The position numbers were made by a program, and so were the translations under genes. The notes below the pieces were generated by a model, which searched no databases, had not been told where the DNA came from, and was given only the letters and a program-made list of their open reading frames with translations. From an uncultured Prevotella sp. (GTDB taxonomy: Bacteria > Bacteroidota > Bacteroidia > Bacteroidales > Bacteroidaceae), in contig URRR01000002.1 in assembly GCA_900550365.1 (NCBI GenBank), positions 1 to 64,000 of the forward strand: 64,000 bases of DNA. Reading direction: 5' to 3'. This document shows positions 34,744 to 45,226 of this stretch, one piece after another (the first letter of the stretch is position 1; every line of letters starts with the position of its first letter).

Positions 34744-36015
34744 TCAAACCTTGTCATGTTCCTTTCGCGGCCTGAATACGACAGCGAAAATCAGCCCTAT
34801 AACCAATGCATACCCTGCAAAGATGAGCCAACAAGCCTGCCAGTTACCAACTGTATAGAAATTATCACCGACCTGCTCACTCCATGTATAAGTATTAATG
34901 ACAGCCTGCGCGCCCAATGTACCTATTGTAGCACCAATTCCGTTTGTCATCAGCATAAACAGTCCCTGTGCGCTTGAACGTATTGACGGGTCTGTAGTCT
35001 TATCTACATATAATGAACCGCTGATATTGAAAAAATCGAATGCCACACCATACACAATCATGGAAAGAATAAACATCCATACGCCGCTGCCAGGATTTCC
35101 AAATCCAAAAAGACCGAATCTGAGAACCCATGCGAACATTGCTATCAACATAACGTTCTTAATGCCGTAACGCTTCATGAAGAACGGGATAAGCAGAATG
35201 CAACATGTCTCACTGACTTGCGACAATGAAATCAGAATATTGGCATGCTGCACGCCGAAAGTATCAGCAAATTCCGGGAATGCCGCAAAACTGCTTATAA
35301 ATGGATTGGCAAATCCGTTAGTAATCTGAAGACTTACGCCTAACAGCATCGAGAAAATGAAAAATATAGCCATTTCCTTACGCTTAAACAAAGTAAAGGC
35401 CTTAAGCCCCAATGCTTCGGCAATGCTCTTTTTCCCGTCAGACTTTGACACGTCACATGCAGGTAACGTAAACGTATAGAGGAAAAGCGCCAGTCCTAAC
35501 ACGCCGGATACTATAAACTGATTCTGGTTAGCCTGGAACCCCAAAAGGTCAACAAGCCACATTGAGCAGATAAAACCAATCGTACCGAACACACGTATTG
35601 GAGGAAAATCTTTAACTGTATCAAGCCCCGCCTTTGTCAATGCATTATATGCGACTGAATTGCTCAACGCCAATGTCGGCATATAAAATGCCACCGATAA
35701 AGAATACAACGTAAATAACACCGCGAATTCAGAATCCGCACCGGATGACATGCCATACAAAGCGGTCAATATCATAAATGCACCGGCTAAAAGATGACAC
35801 AATCCTAGCATACGTTGTGCCTGAATCCATCTGTCGGCTATTATGCCCATCAATGCCGGCATAAAGATTGACACAATACCCTGCATGGAATAAAACCACC
35901 CGATATCGGTGCCTAATCCTATGTTACCGAGATAACGGCCCATTGATGTCAAGTAAGCGCCCCAAACCGCATACTCAAGAAAGTTCATGAGCGCCAAGCG
36001 TACTTTTAGATACAT
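34744..36015 (-). CDS. MFS transporter, nucleoside:H+ symporter type
   Basis: 423 residues with about 12 membrane segments. The N-terminus (RLALMNFLEYAVWGAYLTSMG, then YSMQGIVSIFMPALMGIIADRW) resembles the NupG/XapB nucleoside:proton symporter group, which has many Bacteroidetes members. The late segment VYGVAFDFFNISGSLYVDK and SAQGLFMLMTNGIGATIG fit the same group. It is the first gene of the run down to rsmE. Nucleoside uptake is inferred from family resemblance. Confidence 0.78.
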   Translation of the reverse strand: MYLKVRLALMNFLEYAVWGAYLTSMGRYLGNIGLGTDIGWFYSMQGIVSIFMPALMGIIADRWIQAQRMLGLCHLLAGAFMILTALYGMSSGADSEFAVLFTLYSLSVAFYMPTLALSNSVAYNALTKAGLDTVKDFPPIRVFGTIGFICSMWLVDLLGFQANQNQFIVSGVLGLALFLYTFTLPACDVSKSDGKKSIAEALGLKAFTLFKRKEMAIFFIFSMLLGVSLQITNGFANPFISSFAAFPEFADTFGVQHANILISLSQVSETCCILLIPFFMKRYGIKNVMLIAMFAWVLRFGLFGFGNPGSGVWMFILSMIVYGVAFDFFNISGSLYVDKTTDPSIRSSAQGLFMLMTNGIGATIGTLGAQAVINTYTWSEQVGDNFYTVGNWQACWLIFAGYALVIGLIFAVVFRPRKEHDKV

Positions 36016-36136
36016 AATTCCGATACTTTTATTCTATAAAACGGCATAACTGCACATACCGCTTATCTTATGCAAAGATAATTCAAAAAAAGGTATCGTC
36101 AAAGAAAATAACATTATTTTATAAAGAGAGGCTTTT

Positions 36137-37336
36137 TTACTTTCGCATTTTTCGTAACACCTCACTTATTTCTTCAAACTTACGCCCCATATTCAACTTT
36201 AAATAGATATTATAAAGAGATTGCGCCCAACGTTCTTTCTCATCAGGAGCCAATTCTCTGTACTTTTCCATATAAGGCATGGCTTTTTTGTAATAGTCAA
36301 GAATCTGTTTGCGGTTGACACGTCTTGACTTTACATCTTTTTCTAACGGAAGTGCCATGTTAAGATACGACACGCCGACATTAAAATATACATCCGGCAG
36401 AGTATCGTTACGTGCCAGAAGACTGTCACTTATCGCTATGCACTCAGCATACTTCCCCATATTAAGCAGCACATTGCTCTTCGCATAGAGAAAAAGACTG
36501 TTATCACTGTCAGCCTCAAGTGCGGAATTAACAATAACCAGGGCTGAATCCAGCTGATTAAGTGAATTATAATAGTCCATCAATCGGGTAAAAAAGAACT
36601 TTGACTGTTTGTTCTCTGAAAAGCCGCAACGCAGTGTCTCTACATATTTTAGGGTATCAGCCTTTTGCAGATAAGCTGATGACATGAAAGCCAGCGTTCT
36701 GCGACGGTATCTCTTGTCAGTCAAGGCAAGAGCTGAATATTTAAGTGTACTGTCAGGCTGTCCCAGCTTATATCCGCAATAAACAGTCCAAAAGGCGGCT
36801 GACGGACACAACGGCTCATCCTGCAACGAATAGCCGGAGAACAACGGCTGCACCCGGCAATCAAGATATGTATCCATCATCTCAAAAGCCGGCACATAAT
36901 CTTTCTTTCGCAAAAAATAAATACCGCCGTTATAAAGATTACGCCTGTATCTGTTCAGATATTCAGCATTTTTCTCACGGTATTTCAACTTTACCCGCCC
37001 CTTCTTGTCAGGTAACATGTCAACACTATCAAGACTTTCATATGCGACGAACATCTTACGGGCAGTATTGAAAAAAGCGGCTGTATCATATCCTTCCTTA
37101 AGATATAATTTCTCGTTAGCCACCTCATACTGGGCACGTACCGCATCGGCAAGGGTCAAATATATCTTTATGTTGCGTCTGTTGGCAGAATCCGCGAGCA
37201 GTCCACGCATCAGCTCCTCAGCCTTATTAAGATTAGTTCGGCTTTTAATATTTGACTTGGCCTCGTTAATCTCTTTCTTCTGAGCAAATACAGGAGAGAA
37301 CAATAATATAGCGGAAAACAATAACAACAAACGCAT
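36137..37336 (-). CDS. Secreted TPR protein (paralogue 1)
   Basis: 399 residues with a signal peptide (MRLLLLFSAILLFSPVFAQ) and TPR-like helical repeats in the second half (about 255-370: LVIVNSALEADSDNSLFLYAK, NVLLNMGKYAECIAISDSLL, YFNVGVSYLNMAL). It is homologous to the next gene: both have a K-x-K-Y/F-x-x-x-N block followed by an N-x-G-I-Y-F/Y segment. Probably a tandem duplication. The role is unknown; periplasmic or outer-membrane scaffolding is likely. Confidence 0.7.
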   Translation of the reverse strand: MRLLLLFSAILLFSPVFAQKKEINEAKSNIKSRTNLNKAEELMRGLLADSANRRNIKIYLTLADAVRAQYEVANEKLYLKEGYDTAAFFNTARKMFVAYESLDSVDMLPDKKGRVKLKYREKNAEYLNRYRRNLYNGGIYFLRKKDYVPAFEMMDTYLDCRVQPLFSGYSLQDEPLCPSAAFWTVYCGYKLGQPDSTLKYSALALTDKRYRRRTLAFMSSAYLQKADTLKYVETLRCGFSENKQSKFFFTRLMDYYNSLNQLDSALVIVNSALEADSDNSLFLYAKSNVLLNMGKYAECIAISDSLLARNDTLPDVYFNVGVSYLNMALPLEKDVKSRRVNRKQILDYYKKAMPYMEKYRELAPDEKERWAQSLYNIYLKLNMGRKFEEISEVLRKMRK

Positions 37337-37371
37337 TTCTTTATAAGTAAAAAGTTATATTTCACAAGTAT

Positions 37372-37406
37372 GTTGAGACCGATATCATCATAATACCGGT
37401 CTCAAC
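37372..37406 (-). terminator. Terminator after TPR paralogue 2
   Basis: A 14-bp stem with one wobble: gttgagaccgatat (37372-37385) against 37393-37406, with a 7-nt loop. It lies just past the stop of the minus-strand gene at 37424 and before the start of paralogue 1, so the two TPR genes may be separately controlled. Confidence 0.55.
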
Positions 37407-37423
37407 ATTATATGTATCAGCCT

Positions 37424-38665
37424 TTACTTTGTAAGGGCTTCAGCTTCTTTTGTCTTAGCATCGTCAGGACCGAGTGCCCTGTAGCAGCATGTGTAAAGAG
37501 AATATGCCCAGAAACTCTTGAACTGCATTGTCTTGTCCATGTCACGGGCTTTCTCCAGACAACTTATAGCCTGCTTGTAAATATCAATAATAGCTTTCTC
37601 AGCCTCAGGTGTCAGTGACTTTTTGCCAGCCAATTCTTTCTGCGCTGTCTCCTGAGCCTTATACATATAGCAGTTGCCGACAGAAGCCATTATTGCCACA
37701 TTGTCAGGCTGTGAAGCGGCTGCCTTGTTGAAAGAAGCTATTGCTTCATCCCATTTACTGTCAGACATATAAGCCTGTCCCTGCATTGCAAGTGCTGTGA
37801 AATTGTTAGGATCTTTCGCAAGTTTAGCCTGTACGAGCGAGTTAAGGCCGGCCTTATCGTTAACAGAAATCATCATTGAGCATATCGTACTGAAAACCAC
37901 GTCGTTAGTCTCATCCTTAGCGTAGATGTCCTTCAGCTTTGTAATGTAGTTGAGCGTGTCCTCATGAGTTTTCAACTGATTCTGCATAACGGCAAGTTTC
38001 AACTGCAGAGCGTCTTTTGACATAGCCGTGTCCTGCATTGCGATGTCAGCATATTTCTCAGCCTTCACATAGTCTTTTGCAAAATATGCGTCACGGGCTG
38101 CATAATAAGCAATCTGTGTAAGGTTTGCGTCCTTGCTCTTGTCCTGCTCCTTAAACAAAGGATAATCTGCACTTTCAACGTATGTTGCAAGATACTTGTA
38201 AGACAGCTCGGGGTTAGATGTCTGATAATAGATACCTGCATTAATCAGATGGAAGCGGATAGGATAAAGGCGGTCACCGTTAGACTTGTGGAACTTGGGC
38301 TTAACCTTTCCTTTTTCGTTAGGCTGCATGTCGAATTCATCACAAGCGACTCCGTTCTCAAGGGCGTTCATTACGGCATCATAAAGGCCTACCGTATCAT
38401 ACTGCTCAACTTTTGTGTTAAGCTGCTGGGCCATCTGGTTGCTGGTAATGGTTCCCTGCTCTTTTGCCACCTTGTCAAGAGCTATGTCAACCAAGGCATT
38501 GTAACATTTAGCCTTCTCCTCTGCAGACAAGCTGCCGAGGTTAGCCTGCAAGAGATTATAAGCCTCCTTATAATCCTTGATTTTTGAAATTTGCTTATAC
38601 ACATCCTGTGCAAAAGCAGACGCGCTGAACACTGCAGCAAGCGCCAACATGGTTAATTTTTTCAT
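37424..38665 (-). CDS. Secreted TPR protein (paralogue 2)
   Basis: About 413 residues. The ATG at 38665 opens a clean signal peptide (MKKLTMLALAAVFSASAFAQ), so 29 further in-frame codons upstream, which reach towards gyrA, are not used. TPR repeats are clear at about 255-320 (DPNNFTALAMQGQAYMSDSK, then WDEAIASFNKAAASQPDN). It lies 22 bp after gyrA on the same strand and may be co-transcribed with it. Function unknown. Confidence 0.75.
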   Translation of the reverse strand: MKKLTMLALAAVFSASAFAQDVYKQISKIKDYKEAYNLLQANLGSLSAEEKAKCYNALVDIALDKVAKEQGTITSNQMAQQLNTKVEQYDTVGLYDAVMNALENGVACDEFDMQPNEKGKVKPKFHKSNGDRLYPIRFHLINAGIYYQTSNPELSYKYLATYVESADYPLFKEQDKSKDANLTQIAYYAARDAYFAKDYVKAEKYADIAMQDTAMSKDALQLKLAVMQNQLKTHEDTLNYITKLKDIYAKDETNDVVFSTICSMMISVNDKAGLNSLVQAKLAKDPNNFTALAMQGQAYMSDSKWDEAIASFNKAAASQPDNVAIMASVGNCYMYKAQETAQKELAGKKSLTPEAEKAIIDIYKQAISCLEKARDMDKTMQFKSFWAYSLYTCCYRALGPDDAKTKEAEALTK

Positions 38666-38687
38666 AATCTGATATTTTAAATTAAAC

Positions 38688-41306
38688 TCAAATGTTTTCC
38701 TCTGTGTCCTCACCTTCAGTATTTTCCGGCTCATCAGGAGTTTCCTCATCAACAGAAGGAGCAGCCTGTATGTCGTTCTTTATGGCTTCGCTTGTGGCGG
38801 TCCATTCCTTACGGCTCTCGGCTTCGACCAAAGCTTCAAGGTCAGAACTCATCACTTTGCATACACTTGAAATGACATCGTTCTTCTTTGTCAGATTTAT
38901 CAGGCGCACGCCCTGTGTGGCCCGTCCCATGATACGGCAGTCAGATACCTTCAGGCGGATAAGTATTCCGCTCTTGTTGATTATCATCAGGTCATTGTCA
39001 TCAGTAACAACCTTGATTGCAACGAGGCGTCCGGTCTTTTCTGTAATGTTAAGAGTCTTCACTCCCTTGCCGCCACGGTTCGTAACACGATAATCCTCTA
39101 CCTGGCTGCGCTTGCCGTAGCCGTTCTCGCTTACGACCATGATTGTCTCAATCTCGGGCTTGTTGACCACGACCATGCCTACTACTTCATCATCGTCATC
39201 ATCAAGTTTCATGCCACGCACACCTGTTGAGACACGTCCCATTGCACGTACCGTATTCTCATTGAACCTCACAGCACGGCCGTTTCTGTCAGCCATAAGC
39301 AGTTCATTATGACCGTTTGTAAGGCGGACACCTACAACTTCGTCACCTTCCAGCACGTTGATTGCTATCACGCCGTTGGCACGCGGACGGCTGTATGCCT
39401 CAAGACTTGTTTTCTTGACAAGTCCTTTCTTCGTGGCAAACACAACGTAATGGCTGTTGATAAACTCCTCATCGTTAAGGCTGCCACGCAGACGCAGGAA
39501 TGCCTTTATGCTGTCATCGCTCTCGATGTTGAGCAGATTCTGTATCGCACGACCTTTTGAATTCTTCGCGCCTTCAGGAATTTCATAACATTTCAGCCAA
39601 TAGCAACGGCCCTTCTTCGTGAAGAACATCATCGTGTTGTGCATCGTCGCGGGATAGATATACTCCGTGAAGTCGTTGTCACGGCTGTGAGCACCCTTGC
39701 TGCCCACACCTCCGCGTGCCTGCTCACGGAACTCCGAGAGCGGTGTGCGCTTAATATAGCCGAGGTGACTGATAGTTATCACCACCGGATCATTAGGATA
39801 GAAGTCCTCCGGATTGAACTCTTCACTTGAGTATTTAATTTCAGTACGGCGCTCGTCACCATATTTCTCCTTCACTTCCTGAAGCTCGTCTTTCATCACT
39901 TTCTTGCAAAGTTCAGGGTCGTCGAGTATCGACTGAAGATAAGCTATGCGCTTCTCAATCTCCTCATATTCGGCATGGAGCTGGTCCATACGCAGACCAG
40001 TCAGCTGACTGAGGCGCATGTCCACAATAGCCTTAGACTGCACTTCGTCAAATCCGAAGCGCTGTTCCAAGTTACGCTGTGCGTCAGAAGGAGTCTTTGA
40101 TGCACGGATAATGTGCACCACCTCGTCAATATTGTCGCATGCGGTGATAAGCGCCTGCAGGATATGCTCTCTTTCTCTTGCCTTACGCAGGTCAAACTGT
40201 GTACGGCGAATCGTCACGTCATGCCTGTGCTCAACAAAGTAAGCGACACATTCCTTAAGTGTAAGCAGACGCGGACGGCCTTTTACAAGAGCGATGCAAT
40301 TCACTGAGAACGAGCTCTGTAAAGCCGTCATCTTGAACAGTTTGTTCAAAATGACATTAGCATTGGCATCCTTCTTGACGTCAATAACGATTCGCATGCC
40401 ATGGCGGTCAGACTCATCGTTGGCATTGCTTATACCGTCAAGTTTTCCTTCCTTAACGAGATCAGCGATATATTCTATCAGCTGTGCTTTATTCACACCG
40501 TAAGGTATCTCGCTTATTACTATCTTGTCATGGCTGTCACCACTCTCTATCTCAGCCTTGGCACGCATTACAATACGTCCGCGGCCTGTAGCATAAGCGT
40601 CTCTTACGCCTTGTATTCCATATATATATGCTCCTGTCGGGAAATCAGGCGCCTTGATATATTGCATCAGTCCGTCCACATCAATGTCGGGATTGTCAAT
40701 ATAAGCACAACAGCCGTCAATCACTTCACCAAGATTATGCGTAGGAATGTTTGTCGCCATACCCACAGCGATACCGTTGCCGCCGTTAACGAGCAGGTTC
40801 GGAATCTTCGTCGGCATAACCGTAGGCTCCTGCAGCGAGTCGTCAAAGTTGTTCATCATGTCGACAGTGTCTTTCTCCAGGTCGTCCATGATGTGTTCAC
40901 CCATCTTTGAGAGTCGGCACTCCGTATATCGCATTGCAGCCGGAGAGTCACCGTCTACGCTTCCGAAGTTACCCTGACCGTCAACGAGCGTATAACGCAT
41001 GTTCCAGTTCTGTGCCATACGCACCAGCGCTCCATACACTGAACTGTCGCCATGCGGGTGATATTTACCTAACACCTCACCTACTACGCGGGCACATTTC
41101 TTATAAGGTTTGTCGCTTGTGTTGCCGATTCCAAGCATTCCGTACAATATACGGCGGTGCACAGGTTTGAAGCCGTCGCGCACATCTGGCAGCGCACGGG
41201 CAACAATAACGGACATCGAATAGTCGATGTACGAGGATTTCATTTCATCCTCGATGTTGATTTTTATAATTCTGTCTTGGTCGAATGTACTGTTGTTATT
41301 GTCCAT
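38688..41306 (-). CDS. gyrA: DNA gyrase subunit A
   Basis: 872 residues, full length. The catalytic tyrosine is Y127 (AAMRYTE). The quinolone-determining region reads [17 protein letters not shown] (83-99): the Ser matching E. coli S83 is present (S88) and the position matching D87 is Gly (G92), which may be natural for the group. The C-terminal domain carries beta-pinwheel repeats, including the GyrA-box-like [10 protein letters not shown] (about 522-531), and ends in an acidic tail (about 850-872). Gyrase supercoils DNA with GyrB, which is not in this window. Confidence 0.97.
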   Translation of the reverse strand: MDNNNSTFDQDRIIKINIEDEMKSSYIDYSMSVIVARALPDVRDGFKPVHRRILYGMLGIGNTSDKPYKKCARVVGEVLGKYHPHGDSSVYGALVRMAQNWNMRYTLVDGQGNFGSVDGDSPAAMRYTECRLSKMGEHIMDDLEKDTVDMMNNFDDSLQEPTVMPTKIPNLLVNGGNGIAVGMATNIPTHNLGEVIDGCCAYIDNPDIDVDGLMQYIKAPDFPTGAYIYGIQGVRDAYATGRGRIVMRAKAEIESGDSHDKIVISEIPYGVNKAQLIEYIADLVKEGKLDGISNANDESDRHGMRIVIDVKKDANANVILNKLFKMTALQSSFSVNCIALVKGRPRLLTLKECVAYFVEHRHDVTIRRTQFDLRKAREREHILQALITACDNIDEVVHIIRASKTPSDAQRNLEQRFGFDEVQSKAIVDMRLSQLTGLRMDQLHAEYEEIEKRIAYLQSILDDPELCKKVMKDELQEVKEKYGDERRTEIKYSSEEFNPEDFYPNDPVVITISHLGYIKRTPLSEFREQARGGVGSKGAHSRDNDFTEYIYPATMHNTMMFFTKKGRCYWLKCYEIPEGAKNSKGRAIQNLLNIESDDSIKAFLRLRGSLNDEEFINSHYVVFATKKGLVKKTSLEAYSRPRANGVIAINVLEGDEVVGVRLTNGHNELLMADRNGRAVRFNENTVRAMGRVSTGVRGMKLDDDDDEVVGMVVVNKPEIETIMVVSENGYGKRSQVEDYRVTNRGGKGVKTLNITEKTGRLVAIKVVTDDNDLMIINKSGILIRLKVSDCRIMGRATQGVRLINLTKKNDVISSVCKVMSSDLEALVEAESRKEWTATSEAIKNDIQAAPSVDEETPDEPENTEGEDTEENI

Positions 41307-41612
41307 TTATCTGTTATATTAAATTCTCTTCAAATGCCGTTTAAGGGCATTTCCTTTCGTTTTAAGACGTTTTTAAATAAATTTCAGCGTGCTAAATTAA
41401 TGCTTTTTTACGAACTACGGAAACCTTTTGCGGCAAATCACGCTTTTTTAAGCTTTATTATTATCACCCTCGCCACAGACACATCACGGCGGAGCAGGTC
41501 TGCTTAAGAAAGAGATTTCTGAAGTTAAAGTTATTATCATACAGCCACCGTACAAGAAGCTAAAAATCATTTTGCCACCTAATCATATCGCTCCTGATAA
41601 TGATTAAATTCC

Positions 41613-41700
41613 AAAAGACGGCAAATGGCTTTACAAAAGGCCGTCTTTCACGCTGCCAAAGGCCGTCTTTTAGCGGCTAAAAGACGGCCTTTGGCAGAAC
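41613..41700. repeat. 22-bp period array A (four units), with perfect palindrome
   Basis: Units begin at 41613, 41635, 41657 and 41679, exactly 22 bp apart: aaaagacggc, aaaaggccgt, caaaggccgt, aaaagacggc, each followed by 12 variable bases. Units 3 and 4 together form a perfect palindrome with 21-bp arms and a 3-bp centre (41653-41697). Sister arrays lie at 45617, 57497 and 63409. The rest of 41307-41955 holds the esterase promoter (41874-41903) and otherwise nothing recognisable. Confidence 0.7.
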
Positions 41701-41873
41701 TGCTGATTACCAGCAAGTTACGGGACGTTCATCAACCGATTTCCATGCGACAACAAACCGCCTGATATATTATTATAAGGTGTAAAGTTTATAACCGCTT
41801 TAATTAACACGAAAAAGAATGAACATTTAACGCAAAAGATATGAATAGTATCATATTACGACAAAATAGTACT

Positions 41874-41903
41874 TGTAAAGAACAATGTATAATGATAATT
41901 TTG
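41874..41903 (+). promoter_or_regulatory. Promoter of secreted esterase gene
   Basis: TTG (41874-41876), 19 bp, then TAATTTTG (41896-41903), which fits the Bacteroidetes -33/-7 consensus. It lies 52 bp before the esterase ATG. Confidence 0.6.
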
Positions 41904-41955
41904 CAAAGTGAAAATAATTGTAAATAATAACCTTTACCTAAAAACATGTACTATC

Positions 41956-44112
41956 ATGAAATTTAAATCTTTACTTAGTGCCTTATTGTTGCTGTTTGCA
42001 ATAAGCTTGGAAGCCGCTACCGTTGATGTAAGAACCAATCTGTGGACAGGCACACAGGAAGTAACAGAGGGCTGGACGGGAGGGGTAAATATTACCTCTG
42101 ACAAGCTTACACAGGCCGCCGAGGGCGATGAGATTGTCGTAACCGTCACCGCCATATCTCAAACTGCTGAATATCCGCAGGTTTCTTTACGTAAGACTGA
42201 CGGATGGGCAGAGTTTGTCCCCGGCGTGGGAGTACAACTGCCTAAAGACGCCACGCTGCCTTATGAGGCGCGCATATCCGTCACAGACGTAATCATTGAC
42301 GAGATAAAGGCAAACGGATTCGTCATTACAGGCTGCGGATTCACCATGACCGCCATTGACCTTATCCATAAGCAGGAGCTTGCAGAAGGCGAAAAGGGCG
42401 ACCCGGTACACAACATTTGGAGAAGTGAAAAGGTCATTGACTGGTCTGAAGGTGTGGCAGACGGATGGCTTCAGTTACCTTCTTCTGATTTCAGCAGCGC
42501 CCAGAGCGGATGGAAACTGCGCCTGAATTATTCAGATTTGGCTATCGGCGCGCAGGGACACATATCCACAGGCGCATGGAATGACATGCCTGACGCCGCT
42601 GAATACGTACAGCTTTCAGCATCATACTTTGAGTTTGACATCACCGACGCCATGCTGGCAGAGCTTAAAAGCAACGGATGTGTTGTGTCAGGCATAGGCT
42701 TCACGCTGACAAGTGTCGACCTTATTGACCCGACACAGATTCCGGTAATGAGCTGCACGCTGGCTAACGATGCCGTGAAATGCTGGGAAGAGGGCGAGAA
42801 TCCGCAGATAAGCGTCACACTACAAAGCCTCGAAGCAAAGGAGATGAAGACCACAGTAAGCCTGAAACTCAGGACTGACAGCTACTCAGACTACTACAAC
42901 TGGAGCGAGGAAGTGACCGTTCAGCCAGGCGAGACAAAGACGGTGACGATACCGCTGACGCTTGAACCGGGATTCTATCACGCCGTGGTGGAGGCCAACT
43001 ACAGCCTGCTGCGCGACTTCAACATAGGATATAACCCCACGGCCATTGTCGCCGAACCTGATATGCAGCCTGACTTTGAGGAGTTTTGGGCAAAAGCAAA
43101 GAGCGACTTAGCCGCCGTTGACCCTGAATATAAACTCACACCGATACCTGAAAAGTCAACTGACGCCCGCACGGTTTACCTCGTTGAGATGCAGTCTGTT
43201 GACAACGGCGACGGCCAGCCCGTGACTATCCGCGGATATTATGCCGAGCCTAACGCCGAAGGCACATACCCCGTAATAATCACCCAGAACGGATATGACA
43301 GCGATCCGACGTCAGAACCCTGGTGCCCGGGTGGTGACGACAACCCCGGATGGATAGAACTCGTGATGAGTAACCGCGGCCAGGTAATCAACAACCGCGA
43401 CCCTTACAAGGAGGAGAACAGCTTCTACGGCGACTGGTTCGCCTACAACTTCGGCAACGAGGACACCTACTATTACCGCGGCGCGTACATGGACGTGGTA
43501 CGTTCGATTGACTTCATTGCTTCACGCGACAAGGCTCAGAAACAGAACATCTTCATGCAGGGAAGCTCACAGGGCGGCGCTTTCACCATAGCCGGCGCGG
43601 CTCTTGACGACCGCCTGAACGCTATCGCACCGAGCATACAATTCATGGGCGACTTCCCCAATTACTTCAAAGTGGGCGCATGGCCTGCATCGGTAGCACG
43701 TGCACAGCAGAATGCGCTCGGCATCAGCGACGAGGAGATGTACAGATTCCTGTCATACTTCGACACGAAGAACCTTGCCACAATGGTAACCTGCCCAGTT
43801 ACTACCGCCATGGGACTGCAAGACCCGACTTGTCCGCCGCGCACAAACTTCGCTCCTTACAACAACTTCAAGTCTGAGGAGAAGCATTACGTGGTAAATC
43901 CGGAGTGCCAGCACGAGACACCTGCCGAATGGTACAACATCTATATGGACTTCTTTAAGGAGCACATGGATATGTCTTCAGGCATCGTTAACGTCAATAC
44001 GGACAGCAACGAGGTGAAAAACAACGTTGCATACAACCTCGCCGGAATGAGAGTTGGTGATGATTACAAGGGCATTGTGATCGTAAATGGAAAGAAGTAT
44101 ATAAGAAAATAA
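41956..44112 (+). CDS. Secreted acetyl-xylan-esterase-like hydrolase
   Basis: 718 residues. The ATG at 41956 opens a signal peptide (MKFKSLLSALLLLFAISLEA) and is preferred over a GTG at 41908. Two homologous N-terminal beta modules (about 22-135 and 145-260) each end in GFTMTAIDLI or GFTLTSVDLI. A beta-sandwich spacer follows, then an AXE1-type alpha/beta hydrolase (about 370-690): nucleophile S538 in GSSQGG, acid in GLQDPTCPP, His in ECQHETP. The C-terminus (NLAGMRVG, then GIVIVNGKKYIRK) resembles a sorting tail common on Prevotella surface proteins. It probably deacetylates plant polysaccharide; the substrate is inferred. Confidence 0.78.
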   Translation: MKFKSLLSALLLLFAISLEAATVDVRTNLWTGTQEVTEGWTGGVNITSDKLTQAAEGDEIVVTVTAISQTAEYPQVSLRKTDGWAEFVPGVGVQLPKDATLPYEARISVTDVIIDEIKANGFVITGCGFTMTAIDLIHKQELAEGEKGDPVHNIWRSEKVIDWSEGVADGWLQLPSSDFSSAQSGWKLRLNYSDLAIGAQGHISTGAWNDMPDAAEYVQLSASYFEFDITDAMLAELKSNGCVVSGIGFTLTSVDLIDPTQIPVMSCTLANDAVKCWEEGENPQISVTLQSLEAKEMKTTVSLKLRTDSYSDYYNWSEEVTVQPGETKTVTIPLTLEPGFYHAVVEANYSLLRDFNIGYNPTAIVAEPDMQPDFEEFWAKAKSDLAAVDPEYKLTPIPEKSTDARTVYLVEMQSVDNGDGQPVTIRGYYAEPNAEGTYPVIITQNGYDSDPTSEPWCPGGDDNPGWIELVMSNRGQVINNRDPYKEENSFYGDWFAYNFGNEDTYYYRGAYMDVVRSIDFIASRDKAQKQNIFMQGSSQGGAFTIAGAALDDRLNAIAPSIQFMGDFPNYFKVGAWPASVARAQQNALGISDEEMYRFLSYFDTKNLATMVTCPVTTAMGLQDPTCPPRTNFAPYNNFKSEEKHYVVNPECQHETPAEWYNIYMDFFKEHMDMSSGIVNVNTDSNEVKNNVAYNLAGMRVGDDYKGIVIVNGKKYIRK

Positions 44113-44146
44113 CAGGACAACAGCACTTTAGAATAACCGAAAAAAG

Positions 44147-44175
44147 AAAGGGCCGGCATCTCTTGCCGGCCCTTT
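44147..44175. terminator. Bidirectional terminator
   Basis: aaagggccggca (44147-44158) and its exact reverse complement (44164-44175) around a 5-nt loop. It stands between convergent genes (esterase and yeiH-like) and can serve both. Confidence 0.75.
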
Positions 44176-44194
44176 ACGTTTATATATTAAGCTG

Positions 44195-45226
44195 TTATCC
44201 CAACATAGGAACAAGCCACTTGGCCAAAGCATAGCCGCCGAAAACAAGCCATATGAACAGGATAAAGGCAAGAAGGAACGGCTTGAAACCAGCCTTCTTG
44301 AACTTGTCAATGCTCGTCTCTGCACCGAGCGCCGTCATTGCCATGGTCAACAGGAACGTGTCGAAGGTGTTGATGAAGTCGACAACCGCCACGGGCAGAA
44401 GGTCAAATGAGTTGAACCCGATGACCACGAGGAACAGTATAGCGAACCAAGGCAGGGATATTTTGCCGCGGCCTTCAGTATCGCCGTTCTTCAATGCAGC
44501 GCGCATCACGCTGTAACTGATGATAAGCAACACGGGCACAAGCATCATCACACGTATCATCTTGACGATTATTGCAGGGTCTGACACGGCCTTACCCATC
44601 GCGTTACCCGCACCTACGACGTGGGCCACCTCATGAATGGTAGAACCGGTGAACACGCCCATTGACATCGGATCAAGGTCGAAAACGCCGTTACGGTAAA
44701 GTATTGGATAAAGGAACATGGCCAACGTACCGAAAATCACCACCGTAGACACGGCCACGGCAGTCTTGTAAGGCTTCACTCTGATTGCCGACTCTGTACC
44801 CAGAACGGCGGCCGCCCCGCATATGGCGCTGCCTACGGAAGTAAGCAGAGTGATGCCACGGTCCATCTTAAGCAGACGGCCGATAAGTATTCCGCCGAAA
44901 ATGGTCACGGTAACGACTATCGCGTCGATTATCACCGCAGGCAGACCTACCTCAAGAACATTCTGGAAAGTAAGGCGGAAACCGTAAAGAATAATACCGA
45001 TACGCAGCACCCGCTTGGAACAGAACTGAATACCGGGCACCCAGGTTTCGGGCAGATTGTTACGCAGACTGTTGGCATAAAGCATGCCAAGAACTATTCC
45101 GACAATCATCGGACTAAGCGAAAGGCTCTTCACAAAGCCCATATCGCCAATGTAAAACGCAGCGCACGAAAACAGCGCTATCAACAAAACTCCATGGAGC
45201 ATGCTGCTCCGCTTTTCTGTTAACAT
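44195..45226 (-). CDS. YeiH-family putative sulfate exporter
   Basis: 343 residues with about 10-11 membrane segments. The family signature includes SPMIVGIVLGMLYANSLRN (about 37-55), LTSVGSAICGAAAVLGTE (about 127-144) and TGSTIHEVAHVVGAGNAMG (about 192-210). Members of UPF0324 (YeiH) are named as sulfate exporters on thin evidence. No LysR regulator is adjacent. It is single, flanked by a terminator and an 800-bp intergenic region. Confidence 0.85.
   Translation of the reverse strand: MLTEKRSSMLHGVLLIALFSCAAFYIGDMGFVKSLSLSPMIVGIVLGMLYANSLRNNLPETWVPGIQFCSKRVLRIGIILYGFRLTFQNVLEVGLPAVIIDAIVVTVTIFGGILIGRLLKMDRGITLLTSVGSAICGAAAVLGTESAIRVKPYKTAVAVSTVVIFGTLAMFLYPILYRNGVFDLDPMSMGVFTGSTIHEVAHVVGAGNAMGKAVSDPAIIVKMIRVMMLVPVLLIISYSVMRAALKNGDTEGRGKISLPWFAILFLVVIGFNSFDLLPVAVVDFINTFDTFLLTMAMTALGAETSIDKFKKAGFKPFLLAFILFIWLVFGGYALAKWLVPMLG

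Noticed and set aside
40401..40910. Long plus-strand frames antisense to gyrA
   Set aside because: Shadow frames of a highly conserved gene; no start context and no domain.
38950..41306. Quinolone resistance from GyrA (Gly at the E. coli D87 position)
   Set aside because: The Ser at the main site is intact and Gly may be the natural residue in this group, so no claim is possible.
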